From: Pseudomonadota bacterium
GTDB lineage: Bacteria > Pseudomonadota > Gammaproteobacteria > Burkholderiales > SG8-39
Direction: 5' to 3'
NCBI GenBank assembly: GCA_021848555.1
Contig: JAJZUN010000032.1
Span: forward strand, 1-12,538
DNA length: 12,538 bases
Shown piece after piece: positions 5,914 through 11,411 of this stretch (positions are counted from its first letter, which is position 1; the number at the start of each line of letters is the position of its first letter). Position numbers and translations under genes: made by a program. The notes under the pieces are model-generated. The model searched no databases. It was not told the origin of the DNA and was given only the letters and a program-made list of their open reading frames with translations.

Positions 5914-7781
5914 CTGAAAAAAAGAGCGTCAAGATAACAGCTGCCAAGGGCCGGCCCATGCTCACCTGGGTGGGCAAGCGCCCGCTCTCGCACGTCACCG
6001 CTTTTCCGGCCCAACACATAGAAACCTTCGAGCCGAAGGGCGGAGGGAAACAAGACGACTGGACGGACTGGCCCGCCGCCTATCCGCGCGGCGGGCTGCT
6101 GTTCCACGGCGATAATAAGGAAGTGCTAGGGCATCTACTCGCCAACGGTTTTCGCGGCAAGGTCAAGTTGATCTACATAGATCCGCCATTTGATTCCGGC
6201 GCGGACTACGTGCGCAAAGTGTCCCTGCGCGGCCCCAAGGGCACGGCTAAGATCGATGGGGAAAGCTACGCGCTTGGCGAGCAGATCCAGTACACCGATA
6301 TCTGGGCGAACGACAACTATCTGCAGTTTATGTTTGAGCGCCTAATGCTTCTGCGAGAGCTCTTAGCCGACGGTGGTATGTTTTTCTTGCATTGTGATAG
6401 CGCCAAGAACTCTCACCTGCGTTGTTTGCTAGATGAAGTGTTTGGTACAGATGCATTCGTCAATGAAATTATATGGAGCTACAGACGCTGGCCCTCCAAC
6501 ACGCCTGCTTTTCAGCAGATGCATGACACGATACTTTGTTACACGAAAGAGATAGCAAAAAAGCGCACGTTCAACGTTAAATACGAAGACGCGTCGGAAA
6601 GCTACATGAAGCGCTTTGGCGGGAAGACGCAACGCCTAGACGAAGAAACGCGGACCCGTAAGATAACGGTGGATGAAGAAACGAAAGGGATGCCACTTCG
6701 GGATGTTTGGGATCTGTCTATTTTGGCCGGCTTCAAGGCCGAGCGTACAGAGTATCCAACTCAAAAGCCGGAGGAACTACTACACAGGATTATTGACATA
6801 TGTTCTGCGCAAGGCGATCTTGTGTTGGATTGCTTCGTTGGCTCGGGCACTACCGCTGCAGTCGCTCAAAAACTTGGCCGCCGCTGGATTGGTTGCGACA
6901 TCAACAAGGGTGCAATCCAGACTACGGCCAAGCGTTTACAGGGCATCATCCAGGAGCAAATTGAATCCGAGAACGCGAAGGGCAAGCAAGGCAAGCTGGG
7001 GTTGAAACATGAAACCAGCGAGATTGCGGCGGCGTTGCCGGCGCAAAGCGCGTTCACGGTCTGGCGGGTCAACGATTACGACCTCGCCATCCAGCACAAT
7101 GAAGCAGTCAATCTCGCCTGCGAGCACATCGGCATCGAGCGCACGCGCGCCGACGGATTCTTCGACGGCACGCTGGGCAAGTCGCTGGCCAAGATCATTC
7201 CCCTTGGCCATCCGCTCTCTCCGCTCGATCTCGAAGAGGTAAAGCGCGAGTTGGAGGCGCGGCCCGAGGAGGACAGGCCGGTGACGGTAGTGTGTCTGGG
7301 GAAGGAATACGCCGCCGATAACTGGCTCGATGACTGGAACCGGCTGCGCAAAGGCAAGGATGCGGTGAACAGGATCAGCGTGATCGAACTGCGCACCGAC
7401 GCGAAGTACGGCAAATTCATGGAGCACAAGCCGGCTCGGGCGAAAATCAAGGTTGCGCGCAAGAAGGATCTACTGACGGTTGAAATTCAGGACTTCATCT
7501 CGCCGGCGATCATAGAGCGGCTGCAATCCCAAGCCGGGGTGCTGAGCCCGAAGATCGAGGACTGCCGCGCCATGATCGACTGCGTAATGATCGATACGGC
7601 CTTCGACGGCAAGGTATTCAATGTCGCGCTTTCGGACGTGCCGGAGAAGAAGACAGACCTTGTGGCGGGGCGCTACGAAATGCCCGCGCCTCCCGCCAAA
7701 GGCAAGTCTGGCAAGACCACGGTAGCGGTGAAGATCATTGACATGCTGGGCGAGGAAGTGCTCGAGGCCTTCGACTTATGA
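5910..7781 (+). CDS. mod: Type III-like adenine-specific DNA methyltransferase
   Basis: Mod binds the recognition site, methylates an adenine N6 using S-adenosylmethionine, and gives the Res complex its specificity. In 623 residues the catalytic motif IV IDPPFD (90-95) comes before motif X YPTQKPEELLHRII (282-295) and the SAM-binding FVGSGTT (309-315), the order of beta-class enzymes. DPPF replaces the commoner DPPY/DPPW. The stretch between (about 130-280) should hold the target recognition domain. About 280 residues follow the catalytic domain and probably serve assembly with Res. ATG 5910 overlaps the fic stop by ATGA, and AAGG at 5902-5905 gives a close Shine-Dalgarno. Bases about 6300-6840 are only about 43-53% GC, against about 65% in the 3' part of the gene, suggesting a replaced recognition domain. 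A run of seven A (5917-5923) sits at codons 3-5. Motifs and frame are intact. Confidence 0.92.
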   Translation: MTEKKSVKITAAKGRPMLTWVGKRPLSHVTAFPAQHIETFEPKGGGKQDDWTDWPAAYPRGGLLFHGDNKEVLGHLLANGFRGKVKLIYIDPPFDSGADYVRKVSLRGPKGTAKIDGESYALGEQIQYTDIWANDNYLQFMFERLMLLRELLADGGMFFLHCDSAKNSHLRCLLDEVFGTDAFVNEIIWSYRRWPSNTPAFQQMHDTILCYTKEIAKKRTFNVKYEDASESYMKRFGGKTQRLDEETRTRKITVDEETKGMPLRDVWDLSILAGFKAERTEYPTQKPEELLHRIIDICSAQGDLVLDCFVGSGTTAAVAQKLGRRWIGCDINKGAIQTTAKRLQGIIQEQIESENAKGKQGKLGLKHETSEIAAALPAQSAFTVWRVNDYDLAIQHNEAVNLACEHIGIERTRADGFFDGTLGKSLAKIIPLGHPLSPLDLEEVKRELEARPEEDRPVTVVCLGKEYAADNWLDDWNRLRKGKDAVNRISVIELRTDAKYGKFMEHKPARAKIKVARKKDLLTVEIQDFISPAIIERLQSQAGVLSPKIEDCRAMIDCVMIDTAFDGKVFNVALSDVPEKKTDLVAGRYEMPAPPAKGKSGKTTVAVKIIDMLGEEVLEAFDL

Positions 7782-7867
7782 AGCCATCATCCTCCGTCGC
7801 ACCCATTACTCGGTCTAGATCGGCCCCGGCGCTCTTGCCAAAAATGGTATGCCAATTCATCGGATAA
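7778..7867 (+). CDS. possible 29-codon ORF overlapping the end of mod
   Basis: ATG 7778 overlaps the mod stop by ATGA (7778-7781), the same coupling as at fic-mod. The peptide starts MKPSSSVAPITRSRSAPALL and ends in MVCQFIG before TAA 7865-7867. No family is recognised. It may be a real small protein, the stump of a gene lost at the island edge, or chance. Its stop codon lies inside the right copy of the flanking inverted repeat. Confidence 0.2.
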   Translation: MKPSSSVAPITRSRSAPALLPKMVCQFIG

Positions 7868-7871
7868 TCAG
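7850..7871 (-). repeat. right copy of island-flanking imperfect inverted repeat
   Basis: Read on the minus strand this is CTGATTA-T-CCGA-TG-AATTGGCA, matching 1703-1721 at 18 of 19 aligned bases after gaps of 1 and 2. It lies 69 bases after the mod stop. With the left copy it brackets res, fic and mod. Confidence 0.35.
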
Positions 7872-7972
7872 GCGGTGAGAGACTCTCCGAAAATAAATGT
7901 CAAAGAATATGCATATAGTTCTGGTGCGACGCGGTGCTCTGGGATTCCGCCTTGCGCGCATGGAAAGCTTCG

Positions 7973-7988
7973 CTGTCAGGTGCGACAG
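7973..7988. promoter_or_regulatory. lexA box: putative LexA (SOS) box before ruvB
   Basis: CTGT-CAGGTGCG-ACAG fits the CTGT-N8-ACAG core of LexA operators, with 5-base arms CTGTC/GACAG. It lies 21 bases before the ruvB start and just upstream of a -10-like hexamer, where LexA would block RNA polymerase. ruvAB is a known SOS operon in Escherichia coli. The central 8 bases are GC-rich, unlike the usual AT-rich centre, which weakens the call. Confidence 0.45.
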
Positions 7989-7998
7989 GCGCGGCGAG

Positions 7999-8004
7999 TA
8001 AAAT
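7999..8004 (+). promoter_or_regulatory. putative -10 element for ruvB
   Basis: TAAAAT matches TATAAT at 5 of 6 bases, and its last base is 6 bases before the ruvB ATG, the same close geometry as at ruvC. Transcription would start at or next to the ATG. The best -35 candidate, CTGTCA at 7973-7978, has a 20-base spacer, too long for a normal promoter, and lies in the LexA-box match. Confidence 0.35.
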
Positions 8005-8009
8005 AGCGC

Positions 8010-9062
8010 ATGGCCATTGAAACCGACCGACTGATCGCCGCCGATCCCGCCTCGCCCCAGGAGGAGGCGCTCGAACGCGCGCTGCGGCCCAAGGTTTTGT
8101 CCGAATACGTCGGCCAGGAGAAAATCCGCGGCCAGCTTTCGATTTTCATCGAGGCGGCGCGCCAGCGCAAAGAGTCGCTCGATCACGTGCTGCTGTTCGG
8201 GCCGCCCGGCCTGGGGAAGACGACGCTGGCGCACATCATCGCGCGCGAGATGGGGGTCAACCTGCGCCACACCTCGGGCCCGGTGCTCGAGCGCCCGGGC
8301 GATCTCGCGGCCCTGCTCACCAACCTTGAACCGAACGACGTGCTGTTCATCGACGAAATCCACCGCCTGTCGCCGGTGGTGGAAGAGATTCTGTATCCGG
8401 CGCTGGAGGATTTTCAGCTCGACATCATGATCGGCGAAGGACCGGCGGCGCGCTCGGTCAAGCTCGATCTGCCGCCGTTCACCCTGGTCGGCGCCACCAC
8501 CCGCGCCGGCATGCTCACCAACCCTCTGCGCGACCGCTTCGGCATCGTCGCGCGGCTGGAGTTCTACAGCGCGCCGGAGCTGCAGCAAATTGTGAGCCGC
8601 TCGGCCGGCCTGCTCAAGGTCGAGGTGGCCGCCGAAGGTTCGCTCGAAATCGCGCGGCGCTCGCGCGGTACGCCGCGCATCGCCAACCGGCTGTTGCGCC
8701 GCGTGCGCGACTACGCCGAGGTCAAGACGAAGAGCGGCGTGAGCCGCGAGGTGGCGGACGCGGCGCTGAAAATGCTCGACGTCGACGCGCTCGGCCTGGA
8801 TATGATGGACCGCAAACTGCTGCTGGCCGTGATCGAGAAGTTCGCCGGCGGCCCGGTGGGCGTGGACAATCTCGCCCACGCGATCGGCGAAGAGCGCGAC
8901 ACCATCGAGGATGTGATCGAGCCCTTCCTGATCATGCAGGGCTATTTGCAGCGCACGCCGCGCGGCCGCGTCGCCACGCTCTCGACTTATCGCCATTTCG
9001 GCCTGGCGCCGCCGAATACGGGCGGCAACGGCGATCTGTGGAACGGTCCGGGTGAATCCTGA
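8010..9062 (+). CDS. ruvB: Holliday junction branch migration ATPase RuvB
   Basis: RuvB is the hexameric AAA+ motor that pulls DNA through the RuvA-bound junction. The 350-residue product (usual ~335-350) has Walker A GPPGLGKT (64-71), Walker B FIDEIH (113-118), sensor 1 GATTRAG (161-167), the arginine-finger segment PLRDRFG (172-178) and sensor 2 RGTPRIANR (219-227). The C-terminal winged helix (about 275-335) includes [16 protein letters not shown] 8010 gives the family's normal N terminus. No good Shine-Dalgarno is present, which agrees with a leaderless start. The end overlaps ybgC by 11 bases. In related genomes ruvB follows ruvA directly; here 6.3 kb of restriction-modification DNA lies between them, so a separate promoter is probably needed. 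Confidence 0.98.
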   Translation: MAIETDRLIAADPASPQEEALERALRPKVLSEYVGQEKIRGQLSIFIEAARQRKESLDHVLLFGPPGLGKTTLAHIIAREMGVNLRHTSGPVLERPGDLAALLTNLEPNDVLFIDEIHRLSPVVEEILYPALEDFQLDIMIGEGPAARSVKLDLPPFTLVGATTRAGMLTNPLRDRFGIVARLEFYSAPELQQIVSRSAGLLKVEVAAEGSLEIARRSRGTPRIANRLLRRVRDYAEVKTKSGVSREVADAALKMLDVDALGLDMMDRKLLLAVIEKFAGGPVGVDNLAHAIGEERDTIEDVIEPFLIMQGYLQRTPRGRVATLSTYRHFGLAPPNTGGNGDLWNGPGES

Positions 9063-9471
9063 GGTCAGACCGGCGCCGCTGTTTGCCTGGCCGGTGCGCG
9101 TCTACTACGAGGATACCGACACCGGGGGCGTCGTGTATTACGCCAATTACCTGAAGTTCTTCGAGCGCGCGCGCACCGAATGGCTGCGCAGTTTCGGCCT
9201 GAATCAGGATAAACTGGCGCGAGAGGAGGGTCTGATTTTCGTGGTGCGGCGGGCGCTGCTCGATTTCGTGCGCCCGGCGCGGCTGGACGACCTGCTCGAA
9301 ATCACGGTTGAACCGCTGAAGCTGGCGCATGTCTATGTGGATCTGGCCCAGGAAGCGCGCTGCGGCGCCCAGGTGCTGGCGCGCGTGCAAATACGCGTGG
9401 CCTGCCTCGCGCAGCGCAGCTTCAAGCCCGTTCCGCTACCGCAATCCCTACGCGAGTCGATAACAACATGA
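9052..9471 (+). CDS. ybgC: Tol-Pal-associated acyl-CoA thioesterase YbgC
   Basis: YbgC is a small hotdog-fold thioesterase of the 4-hydroxybenzoyl-CoA thioesterase class, which hydrolyses acyl-CoA esters and is tied to phospholipid metabolism and the Tol-Pal system. The 139 residues include the active-site block [16 protein letters not shown] (18-33), where D23 aligns with the catalytic Asp, then [10 protein letters not shown], the hallmark of the family. The usual VYH reads VYY here. The start chosen is GTG 9052, inside the end of ruvB; no ATG is available before the conserved block. Its stop overlaps the tolQ ATG by ATGA (9468-9471). The position between ruvB and tolQ is the conserved one. 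Confidence 0.95.
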   Translation: MNPEVRPAPLFAWPVRVYYEDTDTGGVVYYANYLKFFERARTEWLRSFGLNQDKLAREEGLIFVVRRALLDFVRPARLDDLLEITVEPLKLAHVYVDLAQEARCGAQVLARVQIRVACLAQRSFKPVPLPQSLRESITT

Positions 9472-10154
9472 ACGTAACCCAAGACCTGTCGATACTGTCC
9501 CTGATCACCAATGCCAGCGTGCTGGTGCAGCTGGTGATGGCGCTGCTCTTGGTGGTCTCGTTCATGAGCTGGCTGTTCATATTCCGCAAGCTGTTCGCCA
9601 TCCGCCAGGCGGGGATACAGACGGAGAAATTCGAGCGCGATTTCTGGAGCGGCAGCGACATGAACGGCCTGTACCAGAGCGCGGTCAACGACCGGCATCG
9701 CGCCGGTTCGCTGGAGCGCATTTTCGAGGCGGGCTTCCGCGAATTCGCCAAGCTGCGCGCGCAGCGAGGCGCCGACCCCAGCATCCCGGTGGAGGGTGCG
9801 CGCCGCGCCATGCGCGCCACCTATCAGCGCGAGATGGACAATCTGGAGCGCCACCTGTCGTTTCTTGCCTCGGTCGGCTCGGTCAGCCCCTACGTCGGTT
9901 TGTTCGGCACGGTGTGGGGCATCATGAATGCGTTTCGCGGCCTGGCGAATGTCAACCAGGCGACGCTGGCGCATGTCGCGCCGGGGATCGCCGAGGCGCT
10001 GATCGCCACCGCCATCGGCCTGTTCGCCGCGATTCCGGCGGTGATTGCGTACAACCGCTACGCGCACGACATCGACCGCCTCGCCATCCGCTTCGAGAGC
10101 TTCATCGAGGAGTTCTCCAACATCCTGCAGCGCCAGTCCGGCGTCGGCAAATAG
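9468..10154 (+). CDS. tolQ: Tol-Pal inner-membrane protein TolQ
   Basis: TolQ forms, with TolR, the proton-driven motor in the inner membrane that energises TolA; it belongs to the ExbB/MotA superfamily. The 228 residues (usual ~230) show three membrane segments: about 17-38 (VLVQLVMALLLVVSFMSWLF), 131-155 (ending GLFGTVWGIMNAF) and 172-195 (IAEALIATAIGLFAAIPAV). A long cytoplasmic loop between the first two contains EGARRAMRATYQREM. The SVSPYVGLFGTVWGIM and GIAEALIATAIGL blocks are the proton-channel signatures of the family. Translation is coupled to ybgC by the ATGA overlap. tolR follows 11 bases after the stop. Confidence 0.98.
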   Translation: MNVTQDLSILSLITNASVLVQLVMALLLVVSFMSWLFIFRKLFAIRQAGIQTEKFERDFWSGSDMNGLYQSAVNDRHRAGSLERIFEAGFREFAKLRAQRGADPSIPVEGARRAMRATYQREMDNLERHLSFLASVGSVSPYVGLFGTVWGIMNAFRGLANVNQATLAHVAPGIAEALIATAIGLFAAIPAVIAYNRYAHDIDRLAIRFESFIEEFSNILQRQSGVGK

Positions 10155-10165
10155 GGAAGCTGGCG

Positions 10166-10582
10166 ATGCCGCGTTCGCGCCGTGCCATGAGCGAGATCAA
10201 CGTCGTGCCCTATATCGACGTGATGCTGGTGCTGCTGGTGATTTTCATGATCACTGCGCCGCTGGTGAATCCGGGCGTGGTCGAGCTGCCCTCGGTGGGC
10301 AAGTCCGCGCAGCCGCCCGAGCTGCCGCTGGAGGTGGTGATCAAGGCCGATGCATCGCTCCTGCTGCGCGAAAGAAGCAAGACCGCGGCGAGCGAGCGCG
10401 CGGTGTCAACCGCGGAGCTGGTCGCGGCGTTGCAGCAAAAGCAGAAGACGCACCCGGATCAGGCGGTGGTGATCGCCGCGGACAAGGATGTGCGCTATGA
10501 GGAGGTGCTCAAGGTGATGGACGAACTGCAGAAGCAGAATGTGCGCAAGGTCGGCCTGCTGGTGAGGCCCGCGGCGCGATGA
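10166..10582 (+). CDS. tolR: Tol-Pal motor protein TolR
   Basis: TolR is the ExbD-like partner of TolQ: a short cytoplasmic tail, one membrane helix and a periplasmic domain. In 138 residues (usual ~140) the helix VPYIDVMLVLLVIFMI (14-29) carries D18, the equivalent of the proton-carrying aspartate conserved in TolR/ExbD. The periplasmic part ends in VVIAADKDVRYEEVLKVMD (101-119) and KVGLLV. The frame is open far upstream, but ATG 10166 is chosen because it follows GGGAAG (10154-10159), starts after tolQ ends and gives MPRSRRAMSEINVVPYID, a typical TolR N terminus. The stop overlaps tolA by ATGA. Confidence 0.97.
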   Translation: MPRSRRAMSEINVVPYIDVMLVLLVIFMITAPLVNPGVVELPSVGKSAQPPELPLEVVIKADASLLLRERSKTAASERAVSTAELVAALQQKQKTHPDQAVVIAADKDVRYEEVLKVMDELQKQNVRKVGLLVRPAAR

Positions 10583-11358
10583 GCGTGGCGGCCGGCGCGT
10601 TGCCGTTCGAGGAACCGGGCAAGGTTCCCTCCGCGGTTCTTGCGCTGCTGGTGCATGTGCTGCTGGCGCTGTTCCTGTTCTTCGGCGTGCACTGGCAGAG
10701 CCGGCAGCCGGAGGCGGTAACGGTCGAGTTGTGGGCGAGCCTGCCCGCGCCGGTGGCGCCCCAGATCAAGCCCGCGCCGCTACCCGAGCCCCAGCCCGAG
10801 CCGAAAGTCGAAGTCAGGCCTGAGCCCAAGGTCGAGAAAGCGATCGAGCCGCCCAAACCCGACATCGCGCTGGAAAAGAAAAAGGAAATCAAGAAAGACG
10901 TGCCGAAAAAAGCGGAGCCGAAGCCGGTCAAGCCGGAACCCAAGCCGGCGCCCAAGCTGAATCTGGACCGAAGCAAGGAAATACGCGCGCAGGCTGATCG
11001 CGAGATTGCCGATGTGAGAAAGAATCTGGATCAGGAAAGTATCCTCAATAAGATTTCGCGCGATGCGGCAACTGCGACCGCAAGAGCCGATGACGCGTAC
11101 ATCGGCAAGCTCAAAGGCAAGATCAAGAGCAACATCGTGCTGCCGCCGGATATCCCTGGCAATCCGGAGGCGATTTTCGATGTGGTGCAGCTGCCCACCG
11201 GCGAAATCATGTCGGTCAAGCTGCGCAAATCCAGCGGTCACAAGGCTTACGACGCGGCGGTAGAGCGGGCCATACTGAAATCATCGCCTTTACCCAAGGC
11301 CGACCGGCCGGAGCAGTTCCAGCGCAGCCTGGAGATCAAATTCCGGCCCCTGGACTGA
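10579..11358 (+). CDS. tolA: Tol-Pal periplasm-spanning protein TolA
   Basis: TolA links the TolQR motor to TolB and Pal across the periplasm and is structurally similar to TonB. The 259 residues are much shorter than the ~420 of Escherichia coli, mainly in the middle domain. A membrane anchor lies at about 17-39 (AVLALLVHVLLALFLFFGV). Then comes a Pro/Glu/Lys-rich stretch (about 55-128) with repeats such as PEPQPEPKVE and EPKPVKPEPKPAPK, then a helical segment (about 129-172). The C-terminal TonB-like domain (173-259) includes YIGKLKGKIKSNIVLP, LPTGEIMSVKLRKSSG and YDAAVERAI. Translation is coupled to tolR by ATGA. The start gives a short N-terminal tail before the anchor, as in the family. 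Confidence 0.95.
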   Translation: MSVAAGALPFEEPGKVPSAVLALLVHVLLALFLFFGVHWQSRQPEAVTVELWASLPAPVAPQIKPAPLPEPQPEPKVEVRPEPKVEKAIEPPKPDIALEKKKEIKKDVPKKAEPKPVKPEPKPAPKLNLDRSKEIRAQADREIADVRKNLDQESILNKISRDAATATARADDAYIGKLKGKIKSNIVLPPDIPGNPEAIFDVVQLPTGEIMSVKLRKSSGHKAYDAAVERAILKSSPLPKADRPEQFQRSLEIKFRPLD

Positions 11359-11378
11359 ATCAGGCCCGGCGCTGCGGG

Positions 11379-11384
11379 TATAAT
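11379..11384 (+). promoter_or_regulatory. putative -10 element for tolB
   Basis: A perfect TATAAT lies in the 53-base gap between tolA and tolB, 28 bases before the tolB ATG. A separate promoter for tolB-pal is known in Escherichia coli, so this placement is reasonable. No -35 at a normal distance is evident; TGGACT at 11351-11356 is 22 bases away. Confidence 0.35.
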
Positions 11385-11411
11385 TGCTTGAATACTTTTT
11401 CAGGATACTAG

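Larger units (their letters stand above)
7782..8009. other. spacer between mod and ruvB
   Basis: These 228 bases separate the island from ruvB. No confident gene is present. From left to right they hold the end of a small ORF, the right inverted-repeat copy (7850-7871), the palindrome ATATGCATAT (7907-7916), a LexA-box match (7973-7988) and a -10-like TAAAAT (7999-8004). The word GGTGCGAC occurs twice (7923-7930 and 7979-7986). The exact point where island sequence gives way to native ruvB leader cannot be read from this window. Confidence 0.6.

Noticed and set aside
7907..7916. ATATGCATAT palindrome with overlapping TATAGT as a ruvB promoter
   Set aside because: No -35 box at a usable distance; the hexamer at 7999-8004 is closer to ruvB.
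7857..8996. 379-codon ORF on the minus strand opposite ruvB
   Set aside because: It lies antisense to the clearly conserved ruvB, and its Arg/Ala/His/Gln-rich composition is typical of a shadow frame in high-GC DNA.
10790..10960. Repeat-rich DNA in tolA as a tandem-repeat array
   Set aside because: It encodes the Pro/Lys/Glu-rich linker normal for TolA; the units are irregular.
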